Positions 31,770-39,650 of a stretch of DNA of 44,150 bases are shown here, piece by piece. The notes beneath the pieces are model-generated. The model made no database searches and was not told the DNA's origin. It saw only the letters and a list, made by a program, of their open reading frames with translations. The translations under genes were made by a program, and so were the position numbers. This DNA is from Streptomyces sp. CBMA156. Lineage in GTDB: Bacteria; Actinomycetota; Actinomycetes; Streptomycetales; Streptomycetaceae. Positions within the stretch are counted from its first letter, which is position 1. Every line of letters begins with the position of its first letter. The stretch is taken from the NCBI RefSeq assembly GCF_014596515.1, contig NZ_MSJQ01000295.1, positions 1-44,150 of the forward strand, given 5' to 3'.

Positions 31770-34052
31770 ATGGTCGACTTCCACGAGCTCAGCACCGCCG
31801 ACTTCGGCGTCCTGGACAACGCCGTCACCGCCTGGACCACCGTGGCCCAGAAGATCAAGTCGATGGACGACGACTGGGACAGCACGGTGATCGCCAAGGT
31901 GAACTCCGCCTGCTGGAGCGGCCCCTCGGCCGACCAGGCCCGCCCCGGACTCCAGCGCACCAACGAGCAGTTGACCGCCGCCGCGACCGAGGCGAACGCC
32001 TTCGCCTCGATCTTCAAGGAGGCGTCGACCGAGTTCAAGGCGGCAAAGGCCAAGCTGGACAAGGCCGTCGCGGACGCCCGCGCCGCCGGACTGACCGTCA
32101 CCGACAACGGCACCGTCAGCTGGCCCCCGGCCGACTCCGCCACCCGGCACGACTACGAGGCCCTCCGGGACTACCAGAAGGAGTGGGGCGACAAGGCGGA
32201 AGCCGCCCGCAAGGCGATCGACGCCGCCGTCGCCGAGGCCACCGCCGCCGACGAGCGGATCGCCTACGCGCTGCGCGCCGACAGCACGACCGACCCGCAG
32301 AAGTCCTTCAACGGCAAGGCCATCGGCGGCGGCCCCGAGGCCGACGGCAAGCGCGCCGCCCAGCTCGCGGCCAGGGGCGGCGACATCACCGAGCCCGAAC
32401 TCACCGAGCTGAACTCGCTGCTGGCCTCGCACGGCGGCGACCCGAAGTTCGCCACGAAGTTCTACCAGGACCTCGGCCCGGACGGCCTGATCAAGTCCTG
32501 GAACGGCATGGTCGGCGACCCGGCGCACCCCCGCGACGACAAGGACCCGCGCTGGAAGGCCTACCAGCAGCTCCAGAAGAACCTGGGGCTCGGCCTGGCC
32601 ACCGCCACCCGCACCACCAATGAGCCGCACCTGTCCGACGAGTGGGCCGCCGCCCTGCGCAAGGCCGGCTCCCAGCCGGTCTGGGACAAGCCGTACCGGG
32701 CCTCGGGCCTGGACTACGTGCCGTACGGCTACCAGGTGCTCTCCGGCATCCTGATGAACGGCGACTACGACGCCCACTTCATCAACCCGATCGCCGAGCA
32801 CGTCACCCAGCTCGACACCCAGGACAGGTACTGGCCGGCCCCGATGCCCGGCTCCAGGATCCAGGGCTTCAACCTGAGCGGGGGCGACGAGGCGGGCTCC
32901 GGCTTCCGCCCCACCACCGCCGTGCTGGAAGCGCTCGCGCACAGCCCGGAGGCGGCCAACACGTTCTTCACCGAGCGGCCGACCGCGTACAACGAGGACG
33001 GCACCGTCAACCAGGGCGGCAAGCCCAAGCCCCCGGACTACTTCGACTACTACGCCCACGACAAGGACTGGATCCCGGACACCACCTCCCGGGACTCCAA
33101 GGTGTGGGACCAGAGCAAGCAGGCCGGGCCGGCCGCCTTCGGCCGCGCCCTGGAGGCCGCCACCACCGGCCACCCGTACGACGAGCCCGGCCCCGTCCCG
33201 CCGGAGCGGCACACCACCGAGCAGTCCGACCTGATGAAGCGGGTCGTGGACACCTTCGGCCGGCACGGCGACGACGGGGCGCTGGACGACATCAAGGGCG
33301 ACGGCAAGCTCGCCGCCATGCGGGGCAGCCTCGGGCACATGACCGCCGAGTACATCGGGGACGTGCAGAACTCCCTCTCCCACGGCACCGACCTGCCGGT
33401 CAACGGCTCCCCCGCCGCTCTCGACGCCTCCTCCGTGGCCGGGCTGCTCGACGCGCTCGGACGCGACCCGGACGCGTACGGCGCGGTGACCAACGCCAAC
33501 CAGGCGTACACCACCGCCCTCATCCGCGGCCACCTGGACAGCGGGCAGACCGACTTCGCCCGGCTGGAGTCGGACATCAAGCACAACGCGGAGTCCGGCG
33601 GCGTCGTCGGCGGCTACCTCAACCAGGCCCGGGTCGACGAGGTGCACAACCAGCACGCCGCCTCCGACAAGGAGTTCAACGACGCGCTGGAGAAGAACGT
33701 CGGCTACGGCAAGACCGCCTTCAACTCCGTCATCGGCACCGTGACCGACAAGATCCCGCTCGGCGGCGAGATCGCGGGCGAGATCGTCGACTCGATCGCC
33801 GAGAGCGTGATCGAGGCCAACAAGAAGGACACCACCGAGGACGGGCGCCAGGAGAGCCGCAACCACACCGCCGAGGCCGAGGGCCGGGTGGCGCGGGGGG
33901 CCGACCAGGCGGTCAGGGACGCCGGCTCCGGCACCGGGATGACCCGCGAGGACATCGACCGGCTCGCCAACAGCGCCCGCGACAGCTCCCTCCAGGGCAT
34001 GGCGCGCGGCACGGCGAACAACGTGAGCACCAACGCGAAGGGCGACGCGTGA
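31770..34052 (+). CDS. Large WXG/LXG-like helical protein of unknown function
   Basis: The 760-residue product opens with a helical domain (residues 1-175) containing CWSGPSADQARPGL, close to the WXG turn of ESX substrates. A long mixed region follows, then a C-terminal helical part with PLGGEIAGEIVDSIAESVI and a Ser/Asn/Ala tail. There is no signal peptide and no recognisable enzyme motif. It resembles uncharacterised actinobacterial ESX-associated proteins (possibly DUF6571). It is the second gene of a coupled operon, its stop overlapping the next start as GTGA. The role is unknown: an effector, a surface protein or a structural component are all open. Confidence 0.8.
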   Translation: MVDFHELSTADFGVLDNAVTAWTTVAQKIKSMDDDWDSTVIAKVNSACWSGPSADQARPGLQRTNEQLTAAATEANAFASIFKEASTEFKAAKAKLDKAVADARAAGLTVTDNGTVSWPPADSATRHDYEALRDYQKEWGDKAEAARKAIDAAVAEATAADERIAYALRADSTTDPQKSFNGKAIGGGPEADGKRAAQLAARGGDITEPELTELNSLLASHGGDPKFATKFYQDLGPDGLIKSWNGMVGDPAHPRDDKDPRWKAYQQLQKNLGLGLATATRTTNEPHLSDEWAAALRKAGSQPVWDKPYRASGLDYVPYGYQVLSGILMNGDYDAHFINPIAEHVTQLDTQDRYWPAPMPGSRIQGFNLSGGDEAGSGFRPTTAVLEALAHSPEAANTFFTERPTAYNEDGTVNQGGKPKPPDYFDYYAHDKDWIPDTTSRDSKVWDQSKQAGPAAFGRALEAATTGHPYDEPGPVPPERHTTEQSDLMKRVVDTFGRHGDDGALDDIKGDGKLAAMRGSLGHMTAEYIGDVQNSLSHGTDLPVNGSPAALDASSVAGLLDALGRDPDAYGAVTNANQAYTTALIRGHLDSGQTDFARLESDIKHNAESGGVVGGYLNQARVDEVHNQHAASDKEFNDALEKNVGYGKTAFNSVIGTVTDKIPLGGEIAGEIVDSIAESVIEANKKDTTEDGRQESRNHTAEAEGRVARGADQAVRDAGSGTGMTREDIDRLANSARDSSLQGMARGTANNVSTNAKGDA

Positions 34053-34660
34053 GCGGACTCGCGGCCCGCTGGGCCCGGCTCCTGGCCGGCTGGTGGGCGG
34101 GCCGGTGGGCGGGGCGCCTCCACGATCCGCTGCTGCTGCCGGCCGCGCTGGTCGTGGCGGTGGCGGCCGCCGGGTACGTCGGTTACCGGGACTGGCAGGG
34201 CCACCGCCCGGTCGAGGCCGCGGGACGGTCGGCCCAGCTCTGCCGGCAGCCCACCGGCGCCGACACCCCGCTCGGACGGCTGCTGCCGGCCGGCCGCCAG
34301 GACTCCGAGGAGCGGATCCGCTCCGGCGTCCGCGCCACCGACCAGCAGACCTGCACCGTCCGGATCGACGGACGCACCGTGCTCACGGTCACGTCCGTCC
34401 TGCGCACCGGGGACATCGCCCTGACCTCCGCGGACGCCAAGCGCCCGGACGCCCGCCCCTTCGACGTGCCCGGCCTGTCCGCGGCCTGGCCGGGCGGCGC
34501 CGCCGCGGCCCAGTACTGCCTGACCGGCCCGAGCGGCTACGTCGAGGTGCAGGTCACCGCCGGGGAGGCGGCCCGCACCGACGGTGCGGACGGCCTCGAC
34601 GCCCTCGAACAGGTCGACCGCGCCGCCCTGGCGGCGCTGACGAAGGAGTTCTGCCGGTGA
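34049..34660 (+). CDS. Membrane-anchored protein of the WXG-like operon
   Basis: The 203-residue product has a Trp/Arg-rich cytoplasmic start, one membrane segment (LLLPAALVVAVAAAGYVGY, about residues 29-47) and an extracellular domain. Cysteines lie in QLCRQPTG, QTCTVRI, QYCLTG and a C-terminal FCR, probably forming two disulfides. The GTG start overlaps the upstream stop and its own stop overlaps the next start, so translation is coupled on both sides. I do not recognise a family. Confidence 0.85.
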   Translation: MSGLAARWARLLAGWWAGRWAGRLHDPLLLPAALVVAVAAAGYVGYRDWQGHRPVEAAGRSAQLCRQPTGADTPLGRLLPAGRQDSEERIRSGVRATDQQTCTVRIDGRTVLTVTSVLRTGDIALTSADAKRPDARPFDVPGLSAAWPGGAAAAQYCLTGPSGYVEVQVTAGEAARTDGADGLDALEQVDRAALAALTKEFCR

Positions 34661-35181
34661 AGCACCCCCGGGCCCTGACCGCGGGCGGCGCCGCGCTGCT
34701 GCTCGGCGGCGGCCTGCTCGGCTGGCACCTGTACCTCGACCACACCGCCTACCGGCCGCCGGCCGTCGCCCTCTCGCACGGCGAGTGCCTCGGCCTGCTC
34801 GACGACCCGGACGTCACCGCGCTGCTCGGCGGCGCTCCCCGGGTCTACGTACAGACCGACCACCGGACGGCGGACGCGACCGCCCCGGCGTCCGTCCGGT
34901 GCTCGGTCAACGGCGAGGGCGGGCTGCTGCTCACCGCCGAAGCCTCCGTCGGCGCCGAGCTGACCGGCGGCGACAGCCGCGGGGCGGCCAACTTCGACTG
35001 CGTGCTGGACGGCAGGAGCACCGGCTACCGGGCCGTGGTCAGGCTCACCGGCAAGGACGGCAGGGCCCTCGCGGACGAACCCGGCCGCCGGCGGATGGGC
35101 CGGCTGGCCGGCGGCTTCGCCGAACGCGCCGGGAAGCAACTCGGCTGCGCTGGCGGCGCCGAGCGGCTCGACGTGATGTGA
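34657..35181 (+). CDS. Membrane-anchored or exported protein of the WXG-like operon
   Basis: The 174-residue product begins with a short basic stretch and a hydrophobic segment (ALTAGGAALLLGGGLLGWHLYL), followed by an extracellular domain with Cys in HGECLGLL, VRCSVNG, FDCVLDG and QLGCAGG. The four-cysteine layout and a shared Leu-Asp-rich opening suggest it may be a distant relative of the preceding gene's product. The GTG start at 34657 overlaps the upstream stop. It ends the operon 43 bp before a convergent oxidoreductase gene. No family is recognised. Confidence 0.82.
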   Translation: MKHPRALTAGGAALLLGGGLLGWHLYLDHTAYRPPAVALSHGECLGLLDDPDVTALLGGAPRVYVQTDHRTADATAPASVRCSVNGEGGLLLTAEASVGAELTGGDSRGAANFDCVLDGRSTGYRAVVRLTGKDGRALADEPGRRRMGRLAGGFAERAGKQLGCAGGAERLDVM

Positions 35182-35224
35182 GCCGCCCGGCACCGGGGAG
35201 GGACCGAGGCCGGCCGTATCCGGC

Positions 35225-36112
35225 TCAACCCAGCTGGGCCAGGCCCTCGGTGGCGATCCGCTCGAAGACGGCGAGGTCGTTCTCGAAGATCGAGTCGGGG
35301 ACCGGCCAGTGGATCACCAGCTCGGTGATCCCGATCTCCCGGTAGGTGCCCGCCCAGTCGACGAACGCGTCCAGCGAGGCCAGCGGCCGCTCCGCGGTCG
35401 AACCCTGGAGCAGCACCTTCTCCAGCGTCGCCACGTCCCGGCCCGCCGCCTCACAGGCCGCGGTCAGCTTCCCGATCTGCGCCGCGACCACGCCGGGCGC
35501 CTGCTCGACCGGCACGTCCGCCGGGCCCTTCGGGTCGCCGTACGTCACCCAGCCCTGCCCGTGCTCGGCCGCCAGCCGCATACCGCGCGGCCCGGCGGCC
35601 GCCACGTAGAACGGCAGCCGCGGGGTCTGCACGCAGCCGGGGACGTTCCGCGCCTCGACCGCCGAGTAGTACGTCCCCTCGCGGGTCGTGGCGTCGTTGC
35701 GCAGCAGCTCGTCCAGCAGCGGCACGAACTCCCCGAACCGGTCCGCCCGTTCCTTCGGCGACCACGCGTCCTGCCCCAGCGCCGTCGCGTCGAAGCCCGT
35801 GCCGCCGGCCCCGATCCCCAGCGTGAACCGCCCGCCGGACACGTCGTCCAGCGTGATCAGGTCCTTCGCCAGCGTCACCGGGTGCCGGAAGTTCGGCGAG
35901 GACACCAGCGTGCCCAGCCGCAGCCGCTCGGTGGCCGTGGCCGCCGCCGTCAGCGTCGGCAGGGAGCCGAACCACGGCTCGTCCTGGAACGACCGCCAGC
36001 TCAGGTGGTCGTACGTGTACGCGGTGTGGAAGCCGAGTTCCTCGGCCCGCCGCCAGATCTTCTGCCCCTCGCTCCACCGGTGGATGGGGAGGATCACTGT
36101 GCTCAGTCGCAT
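35225..36112 (-). CDS. LLM-class (luciferase-like) flavin oxidoreductase
   Basis: The 295-residue protein is a single-domain TIM barrel of the luciferase-like monooxygenase class. Segments include AYTYDHLSWRSF, TERLRLGTLVSSPNFRHPVTLAKDLITLDDVSGGRFTLGIGAGG and PFYVAAAGPRGMRLAAEHGQGW. Members use FMN or F420; the sequence does not settle which. The ATG complement at 36110-36112 begins the first barrel strand. It converges on the WXG-like operon and lies 56 bp downstream of the kinase gene, so it may share that transcript. The substrate is unknown. Confidence 0.92.
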   Translation of the reverse strand: MRLSTVILPIHRWSEGQKIWRRAEELGFHTAYTYDHLSWRSFQDEPWFGSLPTLTAAATATERLRLGTLVSSPNFRHPVTLAKDLITLDDVSGGRFTLGIGAGGTGFDATALGQDAWSPKERADRFGEFVPLLDELLRNDATTREGTYYSAVEARNVPGCVQTPRLPFYVAAAGPRGMRLAAEHGQGWVTYGDPKGPADVPVEQAPGVVAAQIGKLTAACEAAGRDVATLEKVLLQGSTAERPLASLDAFVDWAGTYREIGITELVIHWPVPDSIFENDLAVFERIATEGLAQLG

Positions 36113-36168
36113 GGCAGCGACCCTACGGTAGCCGTCAGCGGCCGGGGCCCTCCGACTTGACGACCGCT

Positions 36169-37080
36169 TCAGCGCCGCAGCCAGCTCAGCAGGGTCGTCG
36201 CCGTGAACACCGTGGCCGACGCCAAACAGACCGCGCGCGGGGTCAGCCACCCGGGGCCCTCCAGCGGCCGGGACTGCGGGACCGGAGCCAGCAGCGCGTC
36301 CGCGAAGGCCTGGGCGGTCGGCGGTCGGTCCGCCGGCTCGACGGACATCGCGGCCCGTAGCAACACGGCGACGTTCGGCGGGAGTTCCGCTCCTGCCGGG
36401 AGCGCCGGCAGCGTCGAGGCGTTCTGCCGGTCGGTCATCAGGGCCGTGGCGCGTCCGCCCGGGCCGAACGGCTTCTGCCCGGTCAGCAGCTCGTAGGCCA
36501 CGACGGCCAGCGCGTACACGTCGGCCCTCCCGTCGAACCCGCCGGTCTGGAAGGCCTGTTCCGGTGCCATGTACGCGGGCGTGCCCGTGGTCACCGTGAG
36601 CCCGGAGGCGTCGGCCAGTTGCTTGGCGCTGCCCAGGTCCGCCACCAGCACCGCGGCGGGCGCGGGGCCGGCGGCGAGCAGCAGGTTGGACGGCTTGACG
36701 TCGCGGTGCACCACGCCCGCCTCGTGCAGGACCTGGACCGCGTAGCCCGCCTCCGCGGCCAGCCGCAGCGCCTCCTGCGGGTCGCACTGCCCGACCCGGT
36801 CCGCCAGGGTGCCGCCGCGTACGTGGTCCATGACGAAGTAGGGCCGGTCCTCCTGCACCCCGACGTCGTGCACCCGGACCACCCGCGGGCTGGCGATCCG
36901 GCGCAGCAGCCTCGCCTCCGCCAGGAACCGCTCGCGCACATCCGCGTTGGCGGCCCAGTTCTCGGCCAGCACCTTCACCGCGACCTCGGTGTCGAGCTCC
37001 GGATCGTAGGCCTTCCAGACCGTCGCGAAGGAGCCGGCTCCGAGCCGCTCCTGGAGGAGGTAACGGCCGAGCTTGCGCAT
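36169..37080 (-). CDS. Eukaryote-like Ser/Thr protein kinase with C-terminal membrane anchor
   Basis: The 303-residue kinase has the Gly loop RLGAGSFATVWKAY (residues 12-25), the catalytic Lys in VAVKVL, HRDVKPSN (catalytic Asp), VADLGSAKQ (metal-binding Asp; DLG instead of DFG), and TPAYMAPEQ at the end of the activation segment. The last 20 residues (AVCLASATVFTATTLLSWLRR) form a membrane helix with almost nothing after it, so the kinase is tail-anchored with no extracellular sensor. It is divergent from an ECF-type sigma factor gene across 87 bp. Kinase/sigma pairs of this kind suggest that the sigma factor or its partners are substrates. Confidence 0.93.
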   Translation of the reverse strand: MRKLGRYLLQERLGAGSFATVWKAYDPELDTEVAVKVLAENWAANADVRERFLAEARLLRRIASPRVVRVHDVGVQEDRPYFVMDHVRGGTLADRVGQCDPQEALRLAAEAGYAVQVLHEAGVVHRDVKPSNLLLAAGPAPAAVLVADLGSAKQLADASGLTVTTGTPAYMAPEQAFQTGGFDGRADVYALAVVAYELLTGQKPFGPGGRATALMTDRQNASTLPALPAGAELPPNVAVLLRAAMSVEPADRPPTAQAFADALLAPVPQSRPLEGPGWLTPRAVCLASATVFTATTLLSWLRR

Positions 37081-37167
37081 GTGGCAGCATTCTGCCGGAG
37101 TCGGGGGGAGTGCGGAACTCCCGTTCGACGGGCGGGGTGCCGGGCGGGACGGAACGGGGGGATCCGG

Positions 37168-37713
37168 GTGTTCGAGGACGGCGAGCTGGAACGGCTCGTG
37201 GCGGCTGCCCAGGCGGGGGAGCCGGGGTCGACGGAGTACCTGCTGGCCAAGCTGCGGCCGGTGGTGCTGCGCCGCTGCTCGCGCTTCCTGCCCCACCACG
37301 CCGACGCGGAGGAGGCCGCGCAGGACGCGCTGCTGTCCATCAGCACGCACCTCGGCGGGTACGGCGGCCACGGCTCCTTCCTGGGCTGGGTGACGGTGAT
37401 CGCCTCGAACGCCGCCCGGTCCACCTACCGCTCGATGCGCCGGCGCGCCGAGGACAGCCACGCCGACCTCCCCGAGTCCGTCGACCCGCGCACCACCAGC
37501 GTCATCGCCGGGACCCGGCTCGACCTGATGGAGGCGCTGGCCGCGCTGGAGCGGCAGCACCCCGCCCTGGTGGAGGCCTTCGTGCTGCGCGACCTGGGCG
37601 ACCTGACCTACGTCCAGGTGGCCGAGGAGCTGGACGTTCCGCTGGGCACGGTCAAGGACCGCATCCACCAGGCCCGCCGCTTCATGCGCGAGCGCCTGGT
37701 CACCGGCCTGTGA
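37168..37713 (+). CDS. ECF-type RNA polymerase sigma factor
   Basis: The 181-residue product has sigma region 2 (VVLRRCSRFLPHHADAEEAAQDALLSISTHLGGYGGHGSFLGWVTVIASN, about residues 30-80) and region 4 (LERQHPALVEAFVLRDLGDLTYVQVAEELDVPLGTVKDRIHQARR, about 130-174) with a clear HTH. There is no region 3. The acidic DAEE that contacts the polymerase is retained. The GTG start at 37168 is chosen for the length of region 2. Its stop overlaps the next gene's start (GTGA), the place where an anti-sigma gene usually sits, but that product has no anti-sigma domain. The divergent kinase is a possible regulator. Confidence 0.92.
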   Translation: MFEDGELERLVAAAQAGEPGSTEYLLAKLRPVVLRRCSRFLPHHADAEEAAQDALLSISTHLGGYGGHGSFLGWVTVIASNAARSTYRSMRRRAEDSHADLPESVDPRTTSVIAGTRLDLMEALAALERQHPALVEAFVLRDLGDLTYVQVAEELDVPLGTVKDRIHQARRFMRERLVTGL

Positions 37714-38591
37714 AGAGCGGTCCCGCGGTGGGCGGCGGCCACGCCGTCGTCCGGGCCCGGTCCGCCGTCGCCGCCCTGGTCGCCGCCGCCACGCTCGGGC
37801 TGGTCACCGGCCGGTTCGTCCTGCCACCGCCCCCCGACGGCACCGGGTACCCGGCGGCGCGACCGGGTACCGCGGTCGGCGGCGCGTCCCCGGGCACGTC
37901 CGCTCCCGCGACGCCCGACGGGTCCGTCCCGGCGCCCGGGTCCTCGGCCTCCGGCTCCGGCTCCGCCTCGCCGACCGGTGCGACCGGTGCGACCGGTGCG
38001 ACCGGTGCGACCGGGCCGGTGACGACCGCGAACCTTCTGGGGCCCGCGGCGTTCGGCCCGGACCTCGACACCGAGCGGATCCACGTCACCGACCGCTTCG
38101 GCGACGGGGCTTACGCCAACGCGGCCTGCTCCGGCGAGAAGACCCTCACTCAGACCCTGGGCGGGCCCGGTGCCCACTTCCGCGGACTGATGACCGGCCC
38201 CCGCACCTCCCCGGAGGACCCCACGCGGTCCGCCGACCACGACGGCCAGGTCGCCCGCGAGGTCGCCGCCGCGGCCCAGAGCCCTTCCCTGGCACAGAAC
38301 TTCGCCGACCGCCTGCTGCTGGAGGAGGTGCCCTGCCAGGAGGCGACACCAGGGCACTGGGTCTACGGAAGGACCACGACGGTGCGGCTCGCCCCGGACG
38401 TCACCGCGAGCTGGATGGGCAGCTACCAGGGCTCCCTCAACACCACCCGTACGGCGCCCGAGGGCAAGGAGCCCTGCGGCGGCATCGCCGTGCTGCGCAG
38501 CGGCAACCACTACGCGGTGCTGGAGGTCGATGCCTGCCTGGGGACGGCCGCGATGGACCGCGTGGTCAGGACCGCTCTGTCACAGCTGTGA
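37710..38591 (+). CDS. Exported or membrane-anchored protein coupled to the sigma factor
   Basis: The 293-residue product has a short cytoplasmic start, a hydrophobic segment (AVAALVAAATLGLVTG, residues 19-34), a long Pro/Gly/Ser/Thr linker including GATGATGATGATG, and an extracellular domain from about residue 115. That domain has CSGEKT, VPCQE, GHWVYGR, EPCGGIAVLRSG and VDACLG. It is homologous to the next gene's product (CSGEET, QECQDEPAGHWYYG, GAAVLRTG). With only about 18 residues inside the cell it is unlikely to be a classic anti-sigma factor. The GTG start overlaps the sigma stop. Confidence 0.85.
   Translation: MKSGPAVGGGHAVVRARSAVAALVAAATLGLVTGRFVLPPPPDGTGYPAARPGTAVGGASPGTSAPATPDGSVPAPGSSASGSGSASPTGATGATGATGATGPVTTANLLGPAAFGPDLDTERIHVTDRFGDGAYANAACSGEKTLTQTLGGPGAHFRGLMTGPRTSPEDPTRSADHDGQVAREVAAAAQSPSLAQNFADRLLLEEVPCQEATPGHWVYGRTTTVRLAPDVTASWMGSYQGSLNTTRTAPEGKEPCGGIAVLRSGNHYAVLEVDACLGTAAMDRVVRTALSQL
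37972..38014 (+). repeat. 9-bp coding tandem repeat
   Basis: CGACCGGTG is repeated four times perfectly (37972-38007), followed by a partial fifth copy. It encodes a Gly-Ala-Thr run in the linker of the exported protein. Length changes by slippage would keep the frame. Confidence 0.9.
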
Positions 38592-38685
38592 AACAGCCGG
38601 TCCGGGCTCCAACTTTCCCTTCTCCGGCGGCATCTCCCCGGTTGTACGAGGACGCAGCAGGCGTCCCGACCAGCAGGGGGACCAG

Positions 38686-39408
38686 ATGACCGAGAACCAG
38701 GCCGTCCAGCAGAAGTCCGTTCGCCGCAACCGGGTCGTCGCCGCGGCCTGCTTCGCCGCCTCACTGATCACGGTCAGCGTCGTCGGCGGGAGCCAGTCGG
38801 CCACCGCCGACGGGACCGCGCCCGACGCCGCGCACCGCACCGCGGTCGCCGCCCGGCCGGTCACCGCCGCCCACCCGGCCGAGGCCGCCGCGCCCGGGCT
38901 CGGCTCCGCCGGCCTCGTCCAGAGCGAGGACTACGTCCGGCAGGGCCTGAACCCGGTCGGCGCGACCATCGATCTGACCGGACGCGAGGGGCTGTCCGCG
39001 TGCTCCGGCGAGGAGACGATGCGCGGCCTGACCGCGGGCAAGGCCACCGGGTACGCGTCCGTGACCTGGACCTTCGACACCGACAGCCGACTGAAGGAGT
39101 CGGCTGCGAGCGCCCCCACCGGGACCGCGGCCGACACCTGGGAGAAGCAGCTCGTCGCGCTCGTCCAGGAGTGCCAGGACGAGCCCGCCGGCCACTGGTA
39201 CTACGGCGCGGCCCACACCCTGACCGTCAACGGCGGCACCGCCCGCTGGTACCTGTCCTACAACGGCGACGGCGCCGTCAGCGGCGGTGCCGCGGTCCTG
39301 CGCACCGGCACCAGGGTCGCCGTCGTCGAGCTCACCGGCCGGCCCACCGACGTCCCGGCCTCTGTCGAGGGCATCGTCACCGCGGCACTGAACCGCCTCC
39401 GCTCCTGA
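38686..39408 (+). CDS. Exported protein, paralogue of the preceding gene
   Basis: The 240-residue product has a basic start (SVRRNR), a signal-peptide-like hydrophobic segment (VVAAACFAASLITVSVVGG) ending near SATA, an Ala-rich linker, and a domain from about residue 75. That domain has CSGEET, VQECQDEPAGHWYYG, WYLSYNGDG and GGAAVLRTGTRVAVVEL. It shares cysteines and motifs with the product of 37710-38591 and is a paralogue. CAGGGGGA lies five bases before the ATG. The 94-bp gap suggests its own promoter, perhaps the target of the sigma factor. A strong terminator follows at once. Confidence 0.85.
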   Translation: MTENQAVQQKSVRRNRVVAAACFAASLITVSVVGGSQSATADGTAPDAAHRTAVAARPVTAAHPAEAAAPGLGSAGLVQSEDYVRQGLNPVGATIDLTGREGLSACSGEETMRGLTAGKATGYASVTWTFDTDSRLKESAASAPTGTAADTWEKQLVALVQECQDEPAGHWYYGAAHTLTVNGGTARWYLSYNGDGAVSGGAAVLRTGTRVAVVELTGRPTDVPASVEGIVTAALNRLRS

Positions 39409-39414
39409 ACGGCA

Positions 39415-39449
39415 GCCCCGCTCCGCCGCGCCGGCGGGCGGAGCGGGGC
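39415..39449 (+). terminator. Terminator after the exported-protein gene
   Basis: Perfect 13-bp arms GCCCCGCTCCGCC (39415-39427) and GGCGGAGCGGGGC (39437-39449) with a nine-base loop lie six bases after the stop codon. Confidence 0.85.
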
Positions 39450-39650
39450 CCGGCGTGGAACCACCGGGACGGGTGGTCCTGGCGGGTTCGCCACCCACGC
39501 TTCGGCTCGCTTCCCTACACTGCCCCGAGACGCCGGAACGTCCCTCCCCTCAGATCGCCCCGGCTCCGGACGGAGCGGGCGGGCGGGTCAGGGAGTATCA
39601 CGTCCACCGGGCGCGGTGGACATCGTGACCTCAGGAGCGGGAAGGCTTCC

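Noticed and set aside
37380..37713. The sigma factor as a phospho-activated type lacking the acidic polymerase contact
   Set aside because: The acidic DAEE in region 2 is present, so this feature of the known ECF43 mechanism does not apply directly.
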